DNA from: Desulfovibrio mangrovi
GTDB lineage: Bacteria; Desulfobacterota; Desulfovibrionia; Desulfovibrionales; Desulfovibrionaceae
Assembly: GCF_026230175.1 (NCBI RefSeq)
Contig: NZ_CP104208.1
Span: 868,001 to 932,000 of the forward strand
Length of the DNA: 64,000 bases
Direction: 5' to 3'
Shown here: positions 27,002 through 35,745 of the stretch, piece by piece
Layout of the letters: each line of letters starts with the position of its first letter
Numbering within the stretch: position 1 is the first letter of the stretch
The notes under the pieces: model-generated
What the model was told of the DNA's origin: nothing
The model's database searches: none
The model's input: only the letters and a program-made list of their open reading frames with translations
Position numbers and translations under genes: made by a program

Positions 27002-30000
27002 TTATTGGTCAGGCAGGAGAGTGTCGATGGATGCGAGATAGGCCTCCGTTTCCGCTACGGTCTGATGGATGCCGAGACGGAGGTCTGGCAGAAGTTGCAT
27101 GGCCTGCGTCAAATCTTCGGCTCCGGCGGCATCCTCCATTCTCTTGGCCAACTCAGCCAATTCGTTGGCACCCACGTTTCGAATGGACGATTTCATGGAG
27201 TGGGCAAGACGTTGCAATTCCGTACAGTTGCCTTTCATGAGGCATTCTTCCAGAGAGGCTGTCGTGGCAGGCATGGTCTCGGAATACAGAGTAAGCAAGG
27301 TCACTATCACATTCTTTTTGTTGGAAAGAAGACGGCATATTTCTTCAAAGTCTGAGATGGCGGGGGATGAAGTACCATTTTCCGTAGAAGGCGGCAGGGC
27401 TTCAGGTGTGTGGGCATCACTGGCGAGATGCGGGAAGATATCGGCAAGAAGCAGGCGCAGGTCGTCAACCACCAGAGGTTTGGAGAGGTAGGCGTTGAAA
27501 CCGGCGTCGCCGAACCGAAGTTGTTCCTCCGAGCGGATATGCGCACTCAGAGCAACGACAGGAATCTGCGCCGGTATGGCGGGGCGCATGCCAGAGCGTA
27601 TGATCTGTGTTGTGTCTATGCCGTCCAGAACCGGCATCTGGATATCCATGAAAACAAGGTCGAACTGGTGCTTTTCAAGGAGCTCCAGTGCCTGTTCACC
27701 ATTGCCGGCTATGGTCACGTTGTGTTTGTCGAATTCCAGCATCTGGGAAATGACAATCTGATTGAAAGGATTGTCTTCGGCTACAAGCATGCGTAGCCCC
27801 TGAACCAGCCTGTTGCTTGCTGACTCAGATGGGCTGGGATTTGTGAGTGAAAAGAGAGACTCCTCTGCAGCATGGTAGTGGCCGAACGGGATGGTGACTG
27901 TGAACGTCGTTCCCTCTCCCTCGCGGCTTGCAACCGAAATTGTGCCCCCCATCATCTCTATCAGGTGTTTTGATATCGCAAGGCCTAACCCTGCGCCGCC
28001 GTATCTGCGGGTGACCGAACCGTCTGCCTGTGCAAAGCTTTGGAATATGAGCGCGATCTTGTCGCTTGGTATGCCTATGCCCGTGTCGGTGATGGTGAAT
28101 GTCAGCCAGACAGGAGATGGTTGATCTGGCGTTGCTGCGGCTGTTGTTGTTTCTTGTGTGTCTTGTTGACCGGTATGCGAGCAGGTGAGGGTAACTGAAC
28201 CGCTTTCTGTAAATTTGACTGCGTTGCCCACGAGGTTGATAAGTACCTGTCGCAACCTGTCCCGGTCACCCAGAACGCGAGAGGGAAGAAGGGGCGGGCA
28301 GTCTGCGTTCAGGGAAATCCCCTTGTTCTGTGCTTCAAGTTTGAGCAGGTCATGGACGCCGATGATGAGCTTGCGCGGGCTGAAGTCCATGTTCTCCAGT
28401 TCTATAGCGTCGGCTTCGATTCTGGCAAAGTCCAGCAATTGGTTCAGCAGCTTGAGAAGAGAGGAGGCGGCATCCCTGAGCACATGAAGATTGTGGGCCT
28501 TTTTAGGGTCGTTTTCGGTTCGTAGATTCAGGTCGGCCATGCCTAGAATGGCCATCATGGGCGTTCTGATTTCATGGCTGATGTTTGCAAGAAACTGGCT
28601 TTTGGCCTTGTTGGCAGTTTCCGCCGTCTCCTTGGCTTCGATCAGGAGGTTTTCCGCATGCTTTTGCGGGGTGATGTCGTGAATGAATCCTTCAAAAGCT
28701 CCTATTCCTTCGGGCGTGGTGAAGGTTCTTGCGTTTTCTACGATCCATAGCTTCTTCCCTGTACGGGTCACGGCCTGGGTTTCGAAATTCTGTACGTAAC
28801 CGAGTGTTGCCATGCGGCGTAAATATTCCCGTCGGGTGGGTGGTTCTGCATATAAGTGATCAAGATTGTCTTGCAGGGCCGCCCGCATCTCCTCTTCACT
28901 GCCATATTCGAACATGGCGACCATGGTGGGGTTCAGGCTGAGTAATTGTCCATCTTTCGTGCTCTGGTAGATTCCATAGGGAGCGTTGCGGAAAATAGAT
29001 CTGTAGTTTTCTTCAGCCACAGCGAGTGCGGCAAGAGTGCGTTGCTGGTCCGTAATGTCTTCAAAGCTGTCCACTGCACCGATGAGCTTGCCTTTGAAGT
29101 CGAACAGCGGTTCCCTGTTTTTGAGAATACTGCGGGATACACCGGCTTTTGTTCGTATTTCATACTGGATGCCGCGGCTGGAGACGGGGTCGATTACTTT
29201 CCTGCTTATTAAAGCGGGAGATGTGGCGGAATGGAAAAAGGTGAAGTGCTTGCCAATGGCTTCTTCCGCAGTGTAGCCGCTGATTTCTTCCGCACGGTTG
29301 TTCCACGCGGTTATCAGGCCTGACTCGTCCATGGAAAATACTGCGCTGGGAATAACCTTGTTGATCTTTTCTGCCTGGCTGCGCAGGGTCACTTCCCGCT
29401 CTTCAGCATTCTTTCTGTCCCGTATTTCCTGTTGAAGCAGGGTGTTATGAAGCTGAATCTGCTCCTTATTCTTGCCTGATTCCTCAAGCCGGGCTTTAAG
29501 CGAAGTGTTCCTGAGGTCCATGCGGACGGCAATCAGCGCCGTTATGAGAGTGACTAATGCGATAAGGGAAAGCAGCAGGAGCTTTAATTGCGGGTGGGCT
29601 AGACTGTAGATGTCGTTCAGTTCAAAGGTAGCTACCAAGCCGTAGGAAGAGTTGGGAATGGAAATGCGTATGGCCCAATGATGATGCAGTATTTTATTAT
29701 CATCCGTAGTTGTTTCAATAGATTCCACAATTCCGGGTTGCAATGCTCTGAGTTTGTGCAGGGGGAATGCAATCGATTCAACGTTGGAGAGCGGTGTAGG
29801 GAGAGCCTGATCATGCAACAGAAATGACATGTGGGGCTCATCGGTTGCCGTGAGTCCAAGATATCCAGTCAAAGATTGGATGGGAATGGTCGCATAAATA
29901 TACCCCCTGATGCTTCTGTCATGGACGTACGGTAAGATGATCAAAAAAAGCTTGGTGGAGGCCTGGGGGATGAATAGCTTGGTGGTGCCGTCATAACTGT

Positions 30001-30490
30001 CCAGAGCGGAGTGCAGCATGCTCTCTGAAAGGCACTGGTCTGTCTGGTGATGGGCTCTTTTAAGTATGAAGAGGTTCTTGTCTATATCTCTGTAGCCTGC
30101 TTGGCAGTATATGGGGCTGCCACTGATGAAGCTGCGGGAGATAAACCGTTCAAACTGGCTTTCCAGGAGGCTGATGCTGGCATCAAGCCCGTATTGGCGC
30201 GACATGCCGAGTTCCTGGTTTCGATAGTAGCCGGACATGGCCGGATGCTGTGCAAGTTCTGCGACATCAAGCAGACGGGATTGAAAAAAATACGATATGG
30301 CCCGGGCTTCACTGTCGACGGTGGCAAGGAGGTGCTTTTGCCGTGTCTCCCTGAGTGTGATGTTCTGTTCATGCAGTTTTGTGATGAGCCAGAACAGAAA
30401 AATGCCCACGGCAAACACTGCGGCGTACAGAGCGAGCCGTGTATGCTTTATTTTTCGGTTCCTGATTGTCGGTTCAGTACTTTGTTGCAT
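27002..30490 (-). CDS. Membrane hybrid histidine kinase (sensor-PAS-PAS-HisKA-HATPase-REC-Hpt)
   Basis: A 1162-residue protein. Two membrane helices (about 18-37 and 302-322) flank a 265-residue periplasmic sensor region. Two PAS domains (about 370-485 and 490-610) follow, then HisKA with His639 (LANISHEIRTP), HATPase with N box near 751-760 and DTGIGIP near 802-808, a receiver with Asp949 (VFMDIQMPVLDG), and a C-terminal Hpt domain with His1097 (LQRLAHSMKSS). All phosphorelay residues are intact. The gene starts 17 bases inside the upstream solute-binding protein gene, so the two are coupled and that protein may deliver the signal. No output regulator is encoded next to it. Confidence 0.95.
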   Translation of the reverse strand: MQQSTEPTIRNRKIKHTRLALYAAVFAVGIFLFWLITKLHEQNITLRETRQKHLLATVDSEARAISYFFQSRLLDVAELAQHPAMSGYYRNQELGMSRQYGLDASISLLESQFERFISRSFISGSPIYCQAGYRDIDKNLFILKRAHHQTDQCLSESMLHSALDSYDGTTKLFIPQASTKLFLIILPYVHDRSIRGYIYATIPIQSLTGYLGLTATDEPHMSFLLHDQALPTPLSNVESIAFPLHKLRALQPGIVESIETTTDDNKILHHHWAIRISIPNSSYGLVATFELNDIYSLAHPQLKLLLLSLIALVTLITALIAVRMDLRNTSLKARLEESGKNKEQIQLHNTLLQQEIRDRKNAEEREVTLRSQAEKINKVIPSAVFSMDESGLITAWNNRAEEISGYTAEEAIGKHFTFFHSATSPALISRKVIDPVSSRGIQYEIRTKAGVSRSILKNREPLFDFKGKLIGAVDSFEDITDQQRTLAALAVAEENYRSIFRNAPYGIYQSTKDGQLLSLNPTMVAMFEYGSEEEMRAALQDNLDHLYAEPPTRREYLRRMATLGYVQNFETQAVTRTGKKLWIVENARTFTTPEGIGAFEGFIHDITPQKHAENLLIEAKETAETANKAKSQFLANISHEIRTPMMAILGMADLNLRTENDPKKAHNLHVLRDAASSLLKLLNQLLDFARIEADAIELENMDFSPRKLIIGVHDLLKLEAQNKGISLNADCPPLLPSRVLGDRDRLRQVLINLVGNAVKFTESGSVTLTCSHTGQQDTQETTTAAATPDQPSPVWLTFTITDTGIGIPSDKIALIFQSFAQADGSVTRRYGGAGLGLAISKHLIEMMGGTISVASREGEGTTFTVTIPFGHYHAAEESLFSLTNPSPSESASNRLVQGLRMLVAEDNPFNQIVISQMLEFDKHNVTIAGNGEQALELLEKHQFDLVFMDIQMPVLDGIDTTQIIRSGMRPAIPAQIPVVALSAHIRSEEQLRFGDAGFNAYLSKPLVVDDLRLLLADIFPHLASDAHTPEALPPSTENGTSSPAISDFEEICRLLSNKKNVIVTLLTLYSETMPATTASLEECLMKGNCTELQRLAHSMKSSIRNVGANELAELAKRMEDAAGAEDLTQAMQLLPDLRLGIHQTVAETEAYLASIDTLLPDQ

Positions 30491-31400
30491 ACTTGAGATT
30501 GTCGAAATAAGTATCGAAGTATCGTGCAGCGTCAGGGTAATATTTATTAATCAGAACATCGTAACTGCCATCTGCCATGCAATTTTGCAGAAAAATATTG
30601 AATTCTTCAAGCAGTTCTACAGATTCTGGGGCAAAGGCAGCAGCCATGTGTTGTTCTTTCGAGACCGGACCAATGACTTTCAGTTTTCCGGGCCATGTGT
30701 TCAGAGCGGCCAGTGCGTTTGGAACGTCAACAAGTATGGCATCTACGTCTTCATTCATCAGCGTCGTTATATGAAGGCTGAACACTGAACTGGAGTAACG
30801 TATTCGGGCTCCGGTATGCTGAATGCCATACATGTGGGGGTCAATGCTGGTGTTTTTTATGCCGAGTATCGCTTTTCCTCCAATCTGCTTCAATACCTGA
30901 CGAATGTCTTCATCGATGGTAGCGGTCGGGGCTATGGGCGAAAGTGGGGATTCGGCTTTGGCGAGCAGCCAGACTTGTGTCGGGAATGTCGGATTTGAAA
31001 AATGGAGAATCGAACTCCGCAATGGAGTGACTGTAAGGCCGTTTGCGGCAATGTCTCCAAGTATGGAGGCTGGATCTGTAAAGAGCAGTTCTGCTCCGTT
31101 CTGACGATACTGCTTTCCGGTCAGGTCTGCGAAAATCGTATCCGGAGTAGATTCGACAAACTCATACCGGACCCCGAGGTGTTTTGCGAACAGGCGTATG
31201 AGGTCTACGTCCAGACCATTTCGGTTTTCGGTTACGAACTGGGAATAGGGGAAGCCAATGTGGCGCAAGACTCCGCGTTCACGTATTTCCTGAAGCGTGA
31301 CGGCTGCGGATGGGGAGCTGTCTGCACAGAAGAGCAAAAAAACAACGCCGAGGATAATCTGGAAAAACAGATTTCCCCGGCGTTTGCTGTTCTGTGGCAT
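30474..31400 (-). CDS. Periplasmic solute-binding protein, family 3 type
   Basis: A 308-residue protein with an N-terminal signal peptide (hydrophobic core about 11-25, FFQIILGVVFLLF). The two-lobed SBP family 3 domain starts near TLQEIRERGVLRHIGFPYSQF and includes NGLDVDLIRLFAKHLGVRYEFV. No permease or ATPase genes are adjacent; instead its end overlaps a hybrid histidine kinase gene. This points to a ligand-sensing role, like the SBP domains built into BvgS-type kinases, rather than transport. GGAGG stands before the ATG. Confidence 0.85.
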   Translation of the reverse strand: MPQNSKRRGNLFFQIILGVVFLLFCADSSPSAAVTLQEIRERGVLRHIGFPYSQFVTENRNGLDVDLIRLFAKHLGVRYEFVESTPDTIFADLTGKQYRQNGAELLFTDPASILGDIAANGLTVTPLRSSILHFSNPTFPTQVWLLAKAESPLSPIAPTATIDEDIRQVLKQIGGKAILGIKNTSIDPHMYGIQHTGARIRYSSSVFSLHITTLMNEDVDAILVDVPNALAALNTWPGKLKVIGPVSKEQHMAAAFAPESVELLEEFNIFLQNCMADGSYDVLINKYYPDAARYFDTYFDNLKYATKY

Positions 31401-31418
31401 GAAATCCTCCGGTGTTTG

Positions 31419-31439
31419 GGTTCTGCTTTGTGCAGAACC
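31419..31439 (-). promoter_or_regulatory. Hairpin between ychF and the solute-binding protein gene
   Basis: A perfect 8-bp stem GGTTCTGC / GCAGAACC with a 5-base loop lies about 25 bp after the ychF stop and 19 bp before the next start. It lacks a T-run, so it is either a weak terminator or an mRNA processing or stabilising hairpin. Confidence 0.45.
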
Positions 31440-31464
31440 TGATACTCACTGGAGGAGTACACTA

Positions 31465-32565
31465 CTAAACATTGAAAAGGAAGTGAACCACATCCCCGTC
31501 TTTGACGATGTATTCCTTGCCTTCAGAGCGAAGGACCCCGGCGGAGCGGCATGCTGCTTCGGTTCGGTACTGAATGAAGTCGTTGTAGCCGATGACTTCC
31601 GCGCGGATGAAACCGCGTTCGAAATCGGAGTGGATTACGCCGGCGGCCTGAGGTGCGGTCCAGCCGTTACGGATGGTCCATGCGCGCACTTCCTTTACAC
31701 CAACAGTGAAGTAGCTGATGAGGCCGAGGGTGTGGTAGCCGGTGCGGATGACCTGAACAAGACCGCTTTCGCTGATGCCGAAAGATTCCAGCATTTCCTG
31801 CGCTTCGGCCTCTTCAAGGCCCTGCAGTTCTTCTTCGACCTTGGCGCAGATCTTGACCATGTCGCAGCCGCGGGAAGCGGCAAATTCGGCAAGGCGCTGC
31901 ACGTGAGAGTTGTCTTCCAGCAGGCCGTTTTCATCAACGTTTGCACAGTAGATGATCTTCTTGTCGCTAAGAAGCGCCAGTTCCTTGAACTGTGCTGCAA
32001 GGCAGTCAAGCTTGCGCTCCGGGAAGCTGGCAGCCGGCTTGCCTTCGCTCAGGAAAGCGAGAAGGCGTTCCATTGCCTCCACGGTGGGACGCATGGTCTT
32101 GTCGCCTTTGGAAGCGCGCTGAAGCTTGTCCAGACGCTTTTCAACGGCCTGAATGTCGGCCAGAAGCAGTTCGGTTTCAATGGTGTCTATATCGCGCAGA
32201 GGATCGACGGAGCCTTCCACGTGAGTGATGTTCTCGTCATCGAAACAGCGCACAACTTCAAGGATGGCGGCTGCTTCGCGGATGTTGCCCAGAAACTGGT
32301 TGCCCAGACCTTCACCCTTGCTTGCGCCGCGAACAAGGCCGGCGATGTCGATGAAGTCAACGGTGGCGTTAAGGGTCTTCTGCGGCTTGGCTATTTCGGT
32401 CAGCGTGTCGACGCGCTTGTCCGGCACAGGAACCGTGGCCTTGTTGGGCTCGATGGTGCAGAAGGGATAGTTTGCGGATTCCGCGTTCTGCGCCTTGGTC
32501 AATGCGTTGAAAAGAGTGGATTTTCCCACATTGGGAAGTCCTACGATGCCGATGCTCAGTGCCAT
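31465..32565 (-). CDS. ychF: Ribosome-binding ATPase YchF (Obg-family P-loop protein)
   Basis: A 366-residue protein. The G1 loop GLPNVGKSTLFNALT is near the start, and DIAGLVRGASKGEGLGNQFL is the switch region. The G4 position reads NVDE rather than NKxD, the change that gives YchF its ATP preference. The C-terminal TGS domain (YFTVGVKEVRAWTIRNG onward) is complete. It binds ribosomes and is involved in stress and redox response. Length is normal. Confidence 0.97.
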   Translation of the reverse strand: MALSIGIVGLPNVGKSTLFNALTKAQNAESANYPFCTIEPNKATVPVPDKRVDTLTEIAKPQKTLNATVDFIDIAGLVRGASKGEGLGNQFLGNIREAAAILEVVRCFDDENITHVEGSVDPLRDIDTIETELLLADIQAVEKRLDKLQRASKGDKTMRPTVEAMERLLAFLSEGKPAASFPERKLDCLAAQFKELALLSDKKIIYCANVDENGLLEDNSHVQRLAEFAASRGCDMVKICAKVEEELQGLEEAEAQEMLESFGISESGLVQVIRTGYHTLGLISYFTVGVKEVRAWTIRNGWTAPQAAGVIHSDFERGFIRAEVIGYNDFIQYRTEAACRSAGVLRSEGKEYIVKDGDVVHFLFNV

Positions 32566-32700
32566 GATGATACTCCGGAAAAAAAGATGGGAACGCTATT
32601 CGTCCGCGGGGCTAATACGTCTTTTTTCCGTGAAACACAAAGGAAAATTGCACTCCCCGGCCGGGATGAAAAGTGGGGCGGCGTGGGGGACCTGGCCAAG

Positions 32701-32727
32701 AAAAAGCCCCCGAATTGCTTCGGGGGC
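32701..32727 (-). terminator. Terminator after the M16 peptidase gene
   Basis: The stem GCCCCCGAA / TTCGGGGGC has a 4-base loop. On the minus strand it is followed by TTTTTCTT, 25 bp after the stop. Confidence 0.9.
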
Positions 32728-32751
32728 CGGGTGTCATGCTGTTGCAGCCGG

Positions 32752-35493
32752 TTAGGGCACTACGCGCATGATGTATGCGGATTCGGGCTTGAGGTATTTG
32801 CGCGCCACATTTCGCAGATCCGCAGCCGTCAGTTTGTCAGCTTTTTCAATGGCTTCCTTGTTCATGTCCAGCGGGTAACCGGATGCGGAAAGCGAGGCAG
32901 CTTCCGAACTGCGACTGCTCAGGCTCTGGTGGTCGCGATAATAGTCCCCGCGCAGCAGGTTTTTGCCGCGATTGAGCTGTTCTTCCGGCAGCAGGTTTGC
33001 ATGAAGGTCGGCGATAACCCGCTTGAATCCGTCCAATGCCTGCTGTTCCTTGGCAGGTTCGGTTCCGATGTAGAACGCGAGAAGTCCTGTGAGGTCCGAC
33101 TGCCACGGGAAGGCGGTGACGGTGTATCCAAGGCCATGCTTGTCCCGAAGGTCGCTGAAGAGCAGGCCGCTCTGACCGGCAAGTATGGTCTGCAGCAGAT
33201 CAAGGGCGGGGCCGTCCTCGGAACCGAGCGGAGCCGTCTTGAAGATCATGAGCAGGTGGGCCTGGTTTCTGTCCTTGAGGGTAAGGGTTTTCTCCCGTTC
33301 GGCTCCCCATTCCGGCTGGAGTGCCGCAGCCTTTTCCACTTCGGGAGCGGGCAGACTGCTGGCAAGCCTGAGCATGGCATCGCGGTCATAGTTTCCGCAG
33401 ACGGCAAGGGTCCAGGGGCGGACAACCTGCTGCTTCCAGAATGTCTTGATGGAATCCGGGGTGAATGTGCCAAGGCTTTCTTCACTGCCGAGCTGATAGA
33501 AGCCGTACGAGTGATTTTTGAACAGGAAGGGGAACATATGACGGAAGGCAAGTCCGAGGGGCTGGTCTTCACGTGATTTTATGGCCGCTTTCATGTTCTG
33601 GATTTCGCGCTCCACTTCTTCCGGGGCAAACGCCGGTTCGGTCAGTACGTCCCTGAAGAGTCCCAGCATGTCGGAACTGAATCGTTCAGGGAACTTGGCA
33701 CGCAGGGTGAATGTTTGCCTGCCGGAACCTGCCCCGATGTCGGAAGCCCTGTTGGACTGGAATTCTTCCATGGCGGTGGCGTCGAGCTTGGCCGTCCCCT
33801 TGGTGAGCGTGCGTGCCGTAAGCTCTGCCAGTCCCTGATGCTCTGCATCAGAAAGGCTGTCTCCGCCCTGGAAGATGAGATCCATGGAAATGTAGGGCAG
33901 GGTGTTGTCGGGAATGAGGATAAGGGTGCGTCCCTTGCCAAGGTCAATGGTTTCCGTACCTGTCGGGTGCTGTCTGCTGTCGGCTTTCTTCACTGCTACA
34001 GCGTTGACCGGCCAGATGCTTCGTGTGGATTTCTCCAGCGCCGTGGCATTCACCTCAGCCTTTTCGGGCAGCAGAATCACGGAGTGCAGGCGTTCGGGAC
34101 GCACGTAGGTGTTGATGACGTCCTGCAGCTGTTCGCGGCCGGTCTGACGCAGGGTTTGAATGTAGTTTGCCTCGCCCTGCTCGCCGCCGCTGAAGAACTG
34201 GAACATGCCCACCTTGGAAGCGAGTCCGGGCAGGGTTTCCTTGGTCCGGTACATGGAGTCTTCAAGGTTGAGACGGGCTCGTTGCAACTCTTCTTCGGTG
34301 AAGTCGCCTGCGTTTACCGTGGCAAGAGTCTTCATCAGTTCCTGCCAGAAGGTGTCTACCTTGTCGGCATCCAGCGATGCGCTGAGGTACAGGAAACCGA
34401 CCCGTTCAAAGGCATATGCGCCAAGGGAAATGTCATCCACAAGCTGGCGTTCGTATTTGAAGGTCTTGTAGAGGGTGGAGGTGCGGTCGCCGCCCAGAAG
34501 CTGCGCCAGCACTTCCAGCGCAGTCGCGCGGGAATCGTTAAAGCCGTGAATGGGCAGGGCTACGCTCATGTAAGCCTTGTTCCATTTACCGTGCTCCACT
34601 GTTACAGAGGGGCCGTCAGTGAACTGGGCAAGGTCAATGGCTGCAGGCGGAATGCTTTCGCGGGTATTGACCAGGGAGCCGAACTGCTCCTTCGCTTCGC
34701 GCAGCACTTCAGCCTTGTCGACCTTGCCGTTCACAACCAGCAGCATGGACTGCGGCTGATAGTATGTAGAGATGTAGTCCTTGATGTCCTGTCTGCTGAA
34801 TCCGCTTACCGTCTCCCGGTAGCCGATGATGGGCCGCGCGTAGGGAGTATTGGGCAGGCTGCGGGCGGATATGCGCTTGAACAGCAGCTGGCCGGGATTG
34901 TCTTCACCGCGTTCAAGTTCGGAAAGAACGACCTTTTTTTCCGATTCAAGCTCTTCCGGGTCAATAGTGGCGTTGAAGGCCATGTCCTTCAGAACATCCA
35001 TGCCGGTTTTCCAGTGTGCAGCAGGCACATCGGCAAGGTAGACGGTGTAGTCGAAGCTGGTTGCCGCGTTGATGTAGCCCCCAATAGCTTCGATATCACC
35101 GGCTGCACCACCTTTGGGACGTTTGTCGGTGCCTTTGAAGACCATGTGCTCCAGCAGGTGGCTGATGCCTGCCTGTGCCGGGGTTTCATATGCGGAGCCC
35201 GCATGCACGTAAAGGCGGATGGAGGCCAGGGGGAATCGGTCATCTTCCTGAATGAGAACGGTAAGACCGTTGGGCAGGTGGGTCACCGAAGCGCCCCACG
35301 GCGGGGGATCCATTGCGGGAATATCGGCACCGGCGGGCTTGGCGCCGGATTCGGGAGCAGACATGTGGGGAGAGGTGGTGGACAACGTCTTCTCGTTTGT
35401 TTTTTCTGTTGGTTTATCGATAAAAATATACATCGAGATCATCGTGATCATGACGATGATACCGAACAGGAAGCCGGAGAACCGCTGAAACAT
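32752..35493 (-). CDS. M16-family zinc metallopeptidase (insulinase/pitrilysin-like), membrane-anchored or exported
   Basis: A 913-residue protein. The inverted zinc motif HLLEH (His112, Glu115, His116) is in the N-terminal half, with the further Glu in SEKKVVLSELERGEDNPGQ. The C-terminal half (from about 480) is a second M16 fold without the motif, as usual for the family. An N-terminal hydrophobic helix (about 7-25) then a linker rich in Pro, Ser and Ala suggests anchoring with the enzyme in the periplasm. The ATG at 35493 follows GGAGCTTC; the in-frame extension upstream is not family-like. The likely role is peptide degradation in the envelope. Confidence 0.93.
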   Translation of the reverse strand: MFQRFSGFLFGIIVMITMISMYIFIDKPTEKTNEKTLSTTSPHMSAPESGAKPAGADIPAMDPPPWGASVTHLPNGLTVLIQEDDRFPLASIRLYVHAGSAYETPAQAGISHLLEHMVFKGTDKRPKGGAAGDIEAIGGYINAATSFDYTVYLADVPAAHWKTGMDVLKDMAFNATIDPEELESEKKVVLSELERGEDNPGQLLFKRISARSLPNTPYARPIIGYRETVSGFSRQDIKDYISTYYQPQSMLLVVNGKVDKAEVLREAKEQFGSLVNTRESIPPAAIDLAQFTDGPSVTVEHGKWNKAYMSVALPIHGFNDSRATALEVLAQLLGGDRTSTLYKTFKYERQLVDDISLGAYAFERVGFLYLSASLDADKVDTFWQELMKTLATVNAGDFTEEELQRARLNLEDSMYRTKETLPGLASKVGMFQFFSGGEQGEANYIQTLRQTGREQLQDVINTYVRPERLHSVILLPEKAEVNATALEKSTRSIWPVNAVAVKKADSRQHPTGTETIDLGKGRTLILIPDNTLPYISMDLIFQGGDSLSDAEHQGLAELTARTLTKGTAKLDATAMEEFQSNRASDIGAGSGRQTFTLRAKFPERFSSDMLGLFRDVLTEPAFAPEEVEREIQNMKAAIKSREDQPLGLAFRHMFPFLFKNHSYGFYQLGSEESLGTFTPDSIKTFWKQQVVRPWTLAVCGNYDRDAMLRLASSLPAPEVEKAAALQPEWGAEREKTLTLKDRNQAHLLMIFKTAPLGSEDGPALDLLQTILAGQSGLLFSDLRDKHGLGYTVTAFPWQSDLTGLLAFYIGTEPAKEQQALDGFKRVIADLHANLLPEEQLNRGKNLLRGDYYRDHQSLSSRSSEAASLSASGYPLDMNKEAIEKADKLTAADLRNVARKYLKPESAYIMRVVP

Positions 35494-35745
35494 CGTTGAA
35501 GCTCCTGTGGTCGAACATTGCGGAAAAAATGACAGCCCTAAGGGCATGATACTTCAGATGCGGCATCAGGCACAGCCTATGTGCCGGATTGAATACAGGT
35601 AATCGCAAAAGTCCTCAAGGCAAGGATTGTTCATAATAATTTGCCCCCGAGATGAAAAATGGTAATGTTCCCGAAGCGCTTGCGACAGGCCGGAGGCCTG
35701 ATGTACTTTGGCCGCATGGCGGGACATCCGTCAATGGAGAGATTT

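Noticed and set aside
31297-33576. Long plus-strand open frame of 759 codons opposite ychF and the M16 peptidase gene
   Set aside because: It runs across a terminator and antisense to two clear genes, has no family-like sequence, and is explained by codon bias on the other strand.
33715-35499. Long plus-strand open frame (594 codons) antisense to the M16 peptidase gene
   Set aside because: Same reason: the opposite strand encodes a complete metallopeptidase with its zinc motif.
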